Source of the DNA: Phlyctochytrium arcticum
Taxonomy: Eukaryota; Chytridiomycota; Chytridiomycetes; Chytridiales; Chytridiaceae
Length of the DNA: 64,000 nt
Direction of reading: 5' to 3'
Assembly: GCA_025602905.1 (NCBI GenBank)
Contig: JAHLKI010000003.1
Location: 1-64,000, forward strand
Shown here: one piece after another, positions 45,429-55,103 of the stretch
How positions within the stretch are numbered: the stretch's first letter is position 1
How the letters are laid out: every line of letters begins with the position of its first letter
The notes under the pieces: generated by a model
What the model was told of the DNA's origin: nothing
What the model saw: the letters and a program-made list of their open reading frames with translations, nothing else
Databases searched by the model: none
Made by a program: the position numbers and the translations under genes

Positions 45429-46270
45429 ATGCCTGCCGGATCGCAATTACCCATTGAAATCATTGATCGGATTGTTGAGCTGGCTCCCTCCGACCGGCGC
45501 ATCCGCAAAACATTGACAGCCCTTTGCTTGGTCTCTCGAGCGTTGAGGGACGTTGCGCAGCCTCACCTTTGGGCAGTAGCTGCAAATGCGGTGCCAGAAG
45601 CCAAAAAGTCGGCATTTTATATCGCATTAGCCACCAACCCACAGCTGGGAAAGTTCGTGAAGACGTTGAGAATCATTAGTCATGGACCCGCCGGCTTGAA
45701 TCTTTTCCAAGCAGTAGCAAATTACTGTCCAAACCTGTAAGTCACAGCCATCCCTGTGAGCGTGAAGTTCTTACGAGAGTACTGATGTTTGCTTTGGTCA
45801 TACATAATAGCGAATCGGGAGTATTTATCCGTTGCCCTACAGAAATGTGTCAAGCTTGCAGGGCTGAGTATGTCGCAATGCCCCAAAATAACGGAAGACG
45901 GCTGGATCAGAGCTGCCCCCTTCCTGAAAAATTTACGCTCTCTTTATCTGGAAAATGGCCCTGACTTCGGGCAAAGGGCTGTGTGTTTAGTTGTAAACTC
46001 TTGCCCACTTTTGGATACTTGGGACCTCTATGATACAGATATCACTTGTGACGCGGTTTCGTACATTCTGCTCAACGCAACCAAGTTGGTCAGGTTGGTT
46101 GTTCGATTCAAGCTACGCAAACTTGAAGCAATGAGAGCAATGTTGCAGCAACACGTTTGGATTTTGAAACCTCATTTGAATCCGATATGGATGAAGACTA
46201 CGGCTGGAACGGTGAAGATTGCTTGTATATCACTCGGAAGCAAGACGCACGGTTGCAACACATTGGTTAA
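45429..46270 (+). pseudogene. F-box/LRR copy with two frameshifting deletions
   Basis: Exon 1 (45429-45736) is intact: MPAGSQLPIEIIDRIVELA, CLVSRALRDVAQPHLW, TNPQLGKFVKTLRI, YCPNL. The acceptor (CATAATAG, 45810) is normal, but a deletion just inside exon 2 removed the SNQDLYEL region and changed frame. The LRRs (LQKCVKLAGLSMSQCPKITE, FGQRAVCLVVNSCPLLDTW) then run in the wrong frame for splicing. Near 46150 a second deletion in the QHPARLDFE motif moves the original ending (SDMDEDYGWNGEDCLYITRK) back into another frame. That ending closes at TAA 46268-46270. Its F-box exon is nearly the same as the relic at 49495. Confidence 0.7.
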
Positions 46271-47094
46271 TGAGTGTTCGACACTCTTTATCCTTTCCGC
46301 ATTACACATCAAAGCTTCCGGAATCTGGCATTTACTCTCCCCGCCCCCACCTACGATCCTTGTTTCAATGTCATTAGACTACAGTAATCTCCCCTCCTAC
46401 GATCATTGTTTCGATCTCAGGAATGTATATCACGACTTGCAGTTCTTTTCCTCCCCTACTGTAATTTACTTTGACCATAGTATGAGAATTTGGTCTCTCC
46501 GATCTCTTTGGGCAGCATTTTATTCCAAGAAAAGCACGCCCGATCAGCAGCATTTTATATGCTTTTGACGCGTTCATTTCTTGCCACGACGCGTCGGCGC
46601 GTCTAGCGATCAGTATGCTGATCAGTATGCCATCACGTACTCGCCAACGTCAACCGGTGGAAACAAACAGTTGCCTTCTCCTCACTTTACATTACTTCCT
46701 TTTCTTGTTTGTTCATTTATGCGTCTTCCACCGCCTGCAGCATTTATAAAGAATTTCGGCTTACTCATACAATTAGTAATTTGTGACTCTCGGCTTGCTG
46801 CTGGGCTGACTTACCGTTTCTGCGGCTTGTATTGGAAAATAATTCAGTCTGGATCGTATTATGAGCTGTTGATCGTCTTATTTGAACGAGTGTCTCATGA
46901 GTGTTGGTGTCTCTCGTGCTGCGCATCACATGAGTGTCTGTCTGGGTGTCTCTAATTTTGCGGCGAATTTTTGCCCTTGACAAGAGTGTCTGTGCAGGCT
47001 TTTTATGTTTTCCCATCCGTCGCTTGCTTGTCCATGCGAGATTTCGCGTCTGTTCACTCAATAATTTCTTCACTGATTCAACGCCGTATATATA
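46271..47094. promoter_or_regulatory. Array spacer with ACGCGT boxes and GTGTCTC repeats
   Basis: ACGCGT occurs at 46568-46573 and 46589-46594 in the shared CCACGACGCGTCGGC block. GAGTGTCTC/GGTGTCTC elements cluster at about 46888-46955, 140-210 bp before the next ATG. Confidence 0.5.
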
Positions 47095-47997
47095 ATGTCT
47101 GCCGGGGCGCGATTACCTCCTGAGATCATTGCTCATATTGTTGAGTATTACAATGTGGAGCACCGTTGGACAAATCGCCAATCATTGGCGGGCCTTTGCT
47201 TAGTGTCTCGAGCTTGGAGAGACATTGCGCAGCCTCACCTTTGGACACATGTAGAAAGGGTTGAGCGACATAGACAATGGGCCAAAAAGGTGGAAGAATT
47301 TAAATTCCACTCTGCGTTAGCCGCCAACCCACAGCTGGGACGCCTTGTGAAGACCTTGAGATATTATTCTTACGATCCCAAGGATACAGGTTTTTTCAAA
47401 ACAGTTGCAAACTTCTGTCCAAACCTGTAAGTGTAAAGTTGGGCAAGTGTAAAGTTCTGGAAATCGCACTGACTTGATCTACATACATGAAGCAAACGTC
47501 TCGAGGTGTGGACGTGGCGCTCAACTTTAAGCAACCAAGATCTTTACGAACTGGCCAGCAAATGTGGCCACCTGGAAGGGCTTCATATAGCAAAATGCTC
47601 ACAAATAACGGAAGACGGCTGGATCAGCGCAGCCCCCTTCCTGAAAAAGCTACGCACTCTTAGCGTATCACAATTACCCAATTTCAAGGACAAGGCTGTC
47701 TGTGCAATTGTAGACGCTTGCAGGCTCTTGGACTATTTAGCTTTCAATCACACAAATGTCACTTGTGATGGGGTTTCGTACGTTATGCTCAATGCTACAA
47801 AGTTGGTCACGCTAGATGTTGGTTTTTTCGATTCAGTCTGGATTGACCGCGAAGAAATTGAAACCATGTGGTTGGAGCATCCGGCACGTTTGGATTTTGA
47901 CTTGGAATTTTGTGAAGATTCTACTCGTATGTGTTTCACGCTGAAGAAAGACGCACGCTCACAAAAGCAAACTCAAACATTGTCACAATTGAGCTAA
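47095..47997 (+). CDS. F-box/LRR protein (intact copy)
   Basis: Exon 1 (47095-47426): MSAGARLPPEIIAHIVEYYN, RQSLAGLCLVSRAWRDIAQ, AANPQLGRLVKTLRYY, FCPNL. A 66-bp phase-2 intron ends with an unusual AAG acceptor (CATGAAG, 47492). Exon 2 (47493-47997): LSNQDLYELASKCGHLEGL, CSQITEDGWISAAPFLKKL, FKDKAVCAIVDACRLLDYL, GVSYVMLNATKLVTLDV, LEHPARLDFDLEF and a basic, Gln-rich end. Total 278 residues. Inferred SCF substrate receptor. Its ending (MCFTLKKDARSQKQTQTL) is shared with the 51719 copy (KKDMQSQKQTKTMQQ), so these two form a subtype distinct from copies ending in QRPARLxLxV. Confidence 0.78.
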
Positions 47998-49494
47998 TGG
48001 ACGTTCGGCACTTTTCATCCCATCCTATATGTATTCGCACTAGCAATCATGTTTCGATCCCATCAGAGTACATCCAATCCGACTTGTTCTTATCTGTCCC
48101 TTGTTTTTGTTCACTTTCACTGTAATGAGCATGTTAATTTCTTGCCACACCGGGTCGGCGAGTCTTGTATTCAATTCGCTGATGTCAGTCGGTCCGAGTA
48201 AATACGTTCGTCTCATCACTACCTCCACTTGTACCGTTTGTTTAGAATCTTGCTGACCTGTTCACTTGATGAGGTTGACCTCCTGCTTGAGGAAACATTG
48301 CGCTACCCCAATCTGGGATGAGGAGTGTACCGGCGCGTAATGTTTAGTTCTAGAAAACAGTTGAAACGACCGCCCTAGTTCATTTCTCCTCTTTCATGGA
48401 AATCCAGACAACATGGCACAATGGAGTGAGGCAATCAGAGGCGAATAGACAATGGCCCATACCAGGCTTCCTTTTCCACGTAATTACTTGAACCTTACAG
48501 TGCGATCCTTAGTCGAGCTGATCGTAACGGAAAAAACGCAATGACAGTACCCATTAGAAGCCCTCCAGATATCATTCAGCGGTGTCAGGTCAGACTGAAT
48601 GCATGGGACGGCGTCCTTCCTGAGCCCGTCTGAGGGCCTCGGAGTGGCAAACCCAAACCGGTGCACATACTGCAGTGAATTCTAGCGTGCTCCATGTGCT
48701 GAAAGTGTGAACGATCTTATCGGTGCTAATTACTAACTTGTTAAGTTCCTTTTGCGAGCACCTGCCGACTGACCTTCAGTCCTTCTCGGAACCGGGTCGA
48801 TAGGAGGCCTGCTAATGTGCTGCAACAGCTTGAGTGTGACAGATTCGAGAAGGCTAGTAAGTTGGACAGGTTATCAGCTGTTGGAATGTCGACGGCCCGG
48901 CAAGCACAGATGCAGGGACGAGCAATACTCTTTCCGTGCCACGTATATGCCAGTGGTGTTGGGAAGTCCTCAATCGCCCAAATGGCCTTCTGTTCCAGTA
49001 GTTCACGGAGACCATTAGAGCAAGAAATTCGTTCAACTCCGATTTCAGACTGCGGCGCGGAACTGGTTTGCGGCAACGTTGAGACAAATTTTGATAACAG
49101 TGAATCTGACCACTGATGGATTGGTTAAAGGGTATACTACTCGTAATGTCTTGCTGATAGTGAGCAATACTTCCCAGTTTACTGCGCGGTTGGTGGTGTA
49201 CCGCGTGATTGCCTTCACCGCTGAAAAAAGGTTTCTGGTCGAGGTGAGTTTGTATAACGGGCCCTCTCCCTCTGGAAGTGAACGACTTTCCGAAATGATT
49301 GAAATGGTCCCACTGGGTACAGACAAAGTGCTGTTTGTATGCATTGTCTCACACAATATGTTCCTCATGGATGTATGTTTCTTGTGAATAAAGGGAGCTT
49401 TGAGGTGTCCCCAGAAGAGATACACCCGAGTCTTCACTCACGCCTGTTCCCTCAAACCGGCCACAAACTCCATTCACCAATTCGACGCACCAGA
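47998..49494. other. Long array spacer, no gene seen
   Basis: A degenerate copy of the conserved block (GCCACACCGGGTCGGCGAGT) is at about 48144-48163. The rest, including frames at 48484-49437, has no recognisable domain. The last ~160 bp before 49495 are similar to the leader of the 45429 copy (CTCACACAATATG, TGTATGTTTCTTGT, GGCCACAAACTCC), showing the duplication extends upstream of the gene. Confidence 0.45.
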
Positions 49495-49809
49495 ATGCCT
49501 GCCGGATCGCAATTACCCATTGAAATCATTGCTCGGATGGTTGAGCTGGCGCGATCCGATCGGCGCATGCGACGAACATTGATATCCGTTTGCTTGGTCT
49601 CTCGAGCGTTCAGAGCTGCTACGCAGCCTCACCTGTGGGCAGTAGCGGCAGATGTGGTGCCAGAAGCCAAAAGGTCGGCATTTTATACCGCATTAGCCAC
49701 CAACCCACAGCTGGGAAAATTCGTGAAAAGCTTGAGAATCGTTTATTCTCAAGCCGTCGGCTTAGATGTTTTCCAAGCAGTAGCAAATGATTATGATGAT
49801 GTGGAATAG
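49495..49809 (+). pseudogene. F-box exon only, LRR exon replaced
   Basis: MPAGSQLPIEIIARMVELAR, VCLVSRAFRAATQPHLW, AVAADVVPEAKRSAFYTALA, TNPQLGKFVKSLRIVYS, VFQAVAND closely match the 45429 copy. Where the family has YCPNL|GTAAGT the sequence breaks off into DYDDVE and a TAG. No donor site or LRR exon follows; unrelated sequence begins at about 49790. The break falls a few codons before the exon end, as expected for an insertion or illegitimate junction and not for loss of splicing. Confidence 0.7.
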
Positions 49810-50117
49810 GTATTTGGGATAAGGTTTAACGTTAAGAGGCGGAAGTAGAACACTACGCTATTTATACAGAAGCGTATCACGAACTAAGTTAAGCTTCTTG
49901 GGAGTGTAAAGGGTTCAAATCCAAGCTAACCGCAGGTCTGCCGCTCCCCCCCGCTCAATAAGTCCCCGGTCATACTGCCCAGGGGACTGACTTCGGATCC
50001 CGCTTAAACTGCCGTTCCAACATTCTTTTTCGGTTCAGCACGGCATCTCTTGCTTGTACTTCGCGCCTGTCCTCATAATAGACTACAAAGTACGGTCAAC
50101 CAATTGCACACCCCATA
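49810..50117. other. Foreign-looking insert and leader
   Basis: About 49790-49950 is unlike the other spacers and contains GGGTTCAAATCCAAGC, similar to a tRNA T-arm (B box), so it may be part of a SINE or other element. The last ~60 bp are the conserved F-box leader. Confidence 0.35.
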
Positions 50118-50952
50118 ATGCCTGCCGGATCGCAATTACCTCCTGAAATCATTTCCCAAATTGTTGACCTTCACGTCCCGAGAGACGAGGTCGACCGCCA
50201 AACATTAGCAGCCCTTTGCTTGGTGTCTCGAGCGTGGAAGGACATTGCGCAGACTCGCTTGTGGCCACGAGAAGCAGTGCTGAATCGAAATGCGGCCAAA
50301 CAGTTAGAGGCATTCTGTTCATCATTGGCCGCCAACCCACGGCTAGGACGCTTAATAAAGACGTTTAAGCAAAATGGTTGCAAGATCGAGAGTTCAAATC
50401 CTTTCGAAACAGTAGCAAGTCTGCTTCCAAACCTGTAAGTCACAACCGCCATTGTTCTCGCAATCACCCTGATACTGCTTTTCTCTGGTCACGCATAATA
50501 GCGAACAGGTGGAGTTGTGCGCTTTCCCATTCAATGATCAAAACCTGTACGAACTGGCTGAGCATAGTGATAAACTTGCAGAGCTGACCCTGATTGAGTG
50601 CCCAAATATAACGGAGGACGGCTGGATCAGAGCGGCCCCCTTTCTGAAAAAGTTACGCGTTCTTATTCTGGAAAAATGTCTCGATTTCCGGGACAAAGCT
50701 GTCCGTGTAGTTGTGGATTCTTGCCCACTCTTGGAAAGGTTGGACCTCTATGATACAGATCTCACTTGTGACGGGGTTCGGTACATCATGCTCAATGCAC
50801 CCGAATTGGCCGATTTATCCATTGAATCCAATCAACGCATCGAAGAACGAGGTATGCAAGATATTTTGTCACAGCGGCCGGCACGCCTGCGTCTATACGT
50901 TTGGGTAAATGATGGGCCTTCAATTCTGGTGCAACCAACGGAGACTAGCTAA
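50118..50952 (+). CDS. F-box/LRR protein (intact copy)
   Basis: Exon 1 (50118-50434): MPAGSQLPPEIISQIVDLHV, RQTLAALCLVSRAWKDIAQ, AANPRLGRLIKTFKQN, ETVASLLPNL. A 67-bp phase-2 intron (GTAAGT to CATAATAG) follows. Exon 2 (50502-50952): FNDQNLYELAEHSDKLAELT, CPNITEDGWIRAAPFLKKL, FRDKAVRVVVDSCPLLERL, GVRYIMLNAPELADLSI, LSQRPARLRLYVWV. Total 255 residues. Closest in exon 1 to the 41721 copy, with which it shares the unusual AVLNxNxAxQLEAF segment. Inferred SCF substrate receptor. Confidence 0.78.
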
Positions 50953-51718
50953 TGCAGTAAACTCAAATGTTGCACAATTCCTCCATAAGCGCCGCATTCA
51001 CTTCATCTTTCCCGCATTCAGAAAAAGTCAATTTCCTCATTCTACTGCACTCACACTAGCGACCTATTTTGATCCCATCAGAGTACATCCACTCTGGCTT
51101 GGTCTTATATTCCCCTTGTTTTAGTTTTCTTTTACCGTAATGTTTCAAGTTAGTTTCTCCGATCTATTTGGCCAGCTGTTAGGTTCAATTAAATTACGTC
51201 CCTTCACTAGCAGTATAAGTTCCTTCATCACTTGCCACGACGCGTCGGCAAGTCTTGTGGTCAACATGCCACTACTCGCTAATGTTCCGATCAAACCTTC
51301 TTCATCTTACATCTAGACATCGCTTCGATTTCTGTGATGTTAATCCCCTCTTGTGCACTATTTATACAGTATTCCTACTTCTGGATTTATAACTTTCGAC
51401 TTGCTGTTGTGCCAACTTGCTAGAGTCTCCCCTGCTTGAATTGGAAATTTCTCAGTTTGGACCATGTCACAATGTTGGCCATCGGTCCATCGAATGTCTC
51501 GAATACTAGGTGTCTCCGCGGTCAATCATCATGACATGAGCGGCGGCTTCGGTGTCTCTCGTGTCTTGATGTCTCATGATTTTTTACCTTGCGCTTGACA
51601 AGAGTGTCTGAACGGATGTCTTATGTATTTCAGTCCCGCAGGCATCTTTTGCTTGTACTTGCCTGTTAAGTCATAATCGACCACAGAGTCCAACCTTCCA
51701 CCGATTAGACACTACAGA
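50953..51718. promoter_or_regulatory. Array spacer with ACGCGT box and GTGTCTC repeats
   Basis: ACGCGT at 51240-51245 in the shared CCACGACGCGTCGGCAAGTCTTG block. GAATGTCTCG, GGTGTCTCC, GGTGTCTCTCGTGTCTTG and GATGTCTC lie at about 51494-51580, 140-225 bp before the next ATG. Confidence 0.5.
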
Positions 51719-52617
51719 ATGCCTGGCGGATTGCAATTACCCACTGAAATCATTGCCCAGATTGTGGAGCATTACGGTTCGGTGCGATACGACCGGCCCA
51801 AAAGCCAAACGTTGGCAAACCTTTGCCTGGTGTCTCGGGCGTGGAAGGATGCTGCGCAGCCTCACTTGTGGGCACAACCACCAATGATGTTTTTCGACCC
51901 GGCCAAAACGGTGAAAACACTCTATACTGCATTGGTCGCCAACCCGCAGATGGGACACTTCGTGAAGCGGTTGATTATTGATTGTTTCAATGCGGACAGT
52001 TCAAATCTTTTCCACACAGCAGCAAGCCTGTGTCCAAACTTGTAAGTCACGACCATCACTGTAACTGTAATGTTGTTGCGATCGTACCGACGCCGTTTAC
52101 TTTCGTCACGCATTACAGAGAAAAGTTTACCTTGTACCACTCCCGTGCTTTCAGTAACCAAGATTTGTGCAAGCTGGCCAAGAATTGTGACAAACTTGCA
52201 GATCTGACCCTGGCAGTGTGCCCCAACATAACGGCAGAGGGCTGGGTCACAGCAGCCCCCTTTTTGAAAAACTTGTGGAGTTTTCATCTGCAAGAATGTC
52301 CCAATTTCGGGCCCATGGCAGTCCTTGCAATTGTAGACTCTTGCCTACTTTTGGAAAGGCTGTTACTACTAAATACAGACCTCACCTGTGACGAGATTTC
52401 GTACATTATGCTCAATGCGTCCGAGTTGGTCAGTTTGAGTATTCACACAAGATCCAACAAGCGCATTACACAACGAGGTATTGAAGATCTTTTGTGTCAG
52501 CGTTCGACACTTCTGGATTTTGAAGCCCACTTTTGTAAAGACTACATACCCATCAGGCGAAAGAAAGACATGCAGTCACAAAAGCAAACAAAAACAATGC
52601 AACAACGCTTGAGCTAA
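51719..52617 (+). CDS. F-box/LRR protein (intact copy)
   Basis: Exon 1 (51719-52041): MPGGLQLPTEIIAQIVEHYG, SQTLANLCLVSRAWKDAAQ, VANPQMGHFVKRLIIDC, LCPNL. A 77-bp phase-2 intron (GTAAGT to ATTACAG) follows. Exon 2 (52119-52617): FSNQDLCKLAKNCDKLADLT, CPNITAEGWVTAAPFLKNL, FGPMAVLAIVDSCLLLERLL, EISYIMLNASELVSLSIH, LCQRSTLLDFEAHF, then a basic Gln-rich end. Total 273 residues. Inferred SCF substrate receptor. Confidence 0.78.
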
Positions 52618-53312
52618 TGGGCGTTCGCCTCTTTCCCGCATTCATTGATAATCGATTTTCCCCTTCGACGTGTATCTCTTTCGATCACATAGAGTACATC
52701 CAATCTGACTGGTTCTTCTCTGCCCTTTGTTTCTTGCGTAATTTCATCCATATTATCGATTTATGGTCTCTCCGAGCTCTTTTGGTCAGCGTTTTGGTTC
52801 AAGGAAAGCACGCCCGTGCGCTGGCATCACTTGTGCTTTTGACTCCCTTCATTTCCCACCCCGACGCGGCGCACTGACGCGTCGGCAAATCTTGCAGTGG
52901 CTGATGTTCCTCTGTCCAAGCAGACTTGCTTCGTCTCATTGCTAGACATTATTTCGATTCCCTGTTTGTTCATCTCTATTGCTTGCCCCAATGTTACAGA
53001 AGTCTGACTTCTTGGTACATTTTTTATGACTTTCGACTTGCTGTCGAGCGTCTGTCGCATTGGAAAATATCTCAGTTCGGAGTATGTCATAATCATTGTC
53101 ATCGACCCTCGGGTGACCCGATTTCTCCAATGTTGCGCATGGCATGAGTGGCCCTGGTGTCTCTGTGTTTAGGTGTCTCGTTGTTTTTTTATCTTCTGTT
53201 TGACCAGAGTGTCTGCACGGATGTCTTAGTCTCATCTCTTGCTTGTACTGTACTTGCGATAATTTGCTCATACCCGGCCAAGTCCAACATATCACCAATT
53301 CAACACACCAAA
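52618..53312. promoter_or_regulatory. Array spacer with ACGCGT box
   Basis: ACGCGT at 52877-52882 (CTGACGCGTCGGCAAATCTTG) and GGTGTCTCTGTGTTTAGGTGTCTCG at about 53156-53180. No gene. Confidence 0.5.
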
Positions 53313-54212
53313 ATGCCGGCCGCATTGCAATTACCTCCGGAAATCATTGCTCAGATTGTTGAGGAGTACGGCCGTAGAAGATTCTTACCAGAATACGGCC
53401 GTCGGCTCTGCCGCCAAACATTGTTAACCCTTTGCTTGGTCTCGCGGACGTGGAAGGACCATGCGCAGGCTCAGCTGTGGACGGACATTGAAATATCATT
53501 TAACACGTCCGCCAAATCGTCCAAGGCATTGTTTGCTGTATTTGCCGCCAATCCACAGCTGCGACGCTTCGTGGAGACGTTGTATATTGAGTATTCCAGA
53601 GTTTGACAATTCAAAGTTTCTTCAAACAGTAGCAAACCATTGTCCAAACCTGTAAGTTACATCCGTCACTCTGAGTGCAAAGTTCTTGCAATCGTACCGA
53701 CACCGTTTACTTTGGTCACGCATTATCGAAATGAGCTCGGAATAAGCGGATTAAAGAACCAGATTTTCCATCAGCTGGTTCAGAAATGTCCCAAGCTTGC
53801 ACGGCTGCATCTGGGCGTCTGCCACCACATAAAGGAAGCCGATTGGATCAGAGCAGCTCCCTTGCTGAAAAATTTACGCCATCTTTATTTGAGCACAACT
53901 TCTGATGTCGGGGACAAGGCCGTGCGAGCAATCATAGACTCATGCGTACTCTTGGAAGGATTTTATCTGTACCGCACGAGCATCACTTGTGACGGAATTT
54001 CGTACGTTTTGCTCAATGCTCGCAAGTTGGTCTACTCGATTGTTGGATTCGAGAAACGCAATGGTGCAGAACTGAGAGCCATTTGGCGGCAGCATCCGGC
54101 ACGTCTAGACTTTGATGCCAGCTTAGTGGATGAGGACTACAACGGCAACGGTGAAGATTACATTAGCTTCAAGCGGAAGAAAGACGCACGGCTGAAACAA
54201 ATCACTTCATGA
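53313..54212 (+). pseudogene. F-box/LRR copy with frameshift and lost splice acceptor
   Basis: MPAALQLPPEIIAQIVEEYG, RQTLLTLCLVSRTWKDHAQ, AANPQLRRFVETLYIEYSR are followed by TTTGA read as V-stop because of one extra base near 53602. The downstream codons (FDNSKFLQTVANHCPNL) are kept in the next frame up to the GTAAGT donor. At the other end of the intron the family acceptor CATAATAG|CGAA reads CATTATCGAA, so the AG is gone. The LRR exon stays open to 54212 (FHQLVQKCPKLARLHLG, EADWIRAAPLLKNLRHLYL, VGDKAVRAIIDSCVLLEGF, GISYVLLNARKLVYSIV, WRQHPARLDFDASL, DEDYNGNGEDYISF). Two independent lesions argue for a true pseudogene. The acidic ending matches that of the 45429 copy. Confidence 0.72.
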
Positions 54213-55103
54213 GTGTTCGACACTCTTCATCTTTTCCGCATTTTGCATCCCAGCTTCTGGAATCTGGCATTCACTCTCCCCACCTACAACCCCTGCCTTC
54301 ATCTCATCAGAGCGCATTCCAACTTGTAAATACGTCGCCCTCCTATTTTTGTTTATTTCCATCGTACTATCATCTATCCAGCTATTTTCGAAAGTCTCCC
54401 CTTTGTGAACTATATCTGCCATTCCCACATTGACATTTTCCCACGACAATGAAGTCTATATTCTCAACATGACACTACCCATTACCACCATTTTCCCGAA
54501 AAAACCAAAACAGTACGCCATCACATTCTCATTTCACTTTCCCATACACAACAAACAAAAACTACTACAAAAAATACAAAAAAAGGTATACAAAAAAAAG
54601 AGAGAGTACATGAATAAACTCGCCAACAATCTACTATTGGTTTTTTTCTTCTGGGGTTTTGCGTATTTTCTATTTTAATGGTTCTAGGAAAAGTGATGGG
54701 TAAGAAGTCCTTTTTTCTGTCGGGGTAGGTAGCGTTTGAGCGTAGGCTGAGAAGGTGTGTTGCTTTTGTGTTGGCGTTGAAGGATTTTTGTTTCTTCGTT
54801 CGGCAAAATGTGGAGAAGGGAAAATAATAAAGAAATCTACAAGAATGGGTCGGGTTGATACGTCTGGGGGAAAAAAGTAATTAAAATAGTTCCGCGGGCT
54901 CAGTTTTGCCATTTGGCAGTTGGTTGGTTGCTTGAGGTGGGTATCTTCTTTCTATCTATCTCCTTTCGTTTTGGCAGGTCGGTGGAATTAATGTTCAAGG
55001 AGGTGAGGGGAGAGTTGTTGAGTGGTGCTATGTTGCTGATAAATGGTTTCCAAAAACCACAAGGTCTGGAGAAGGGTATTCTGGGGTGGATCCGTACAAG
55101 CCG
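54213..55103. other. Intergenic region, end of the F-box array
   Basis: Low-complexity A-rich stretches (about 54555-54610) and no supported gene. The right part is the 3' flank of the SP-RING gene. Confidence 0.45.

Noticed and set aside
49905..49945. Possible tRNA gene around GGGTTCAAATCC
   Set aside because: No A box, anticodon arm or pairing acceptor stem could be found upstream.
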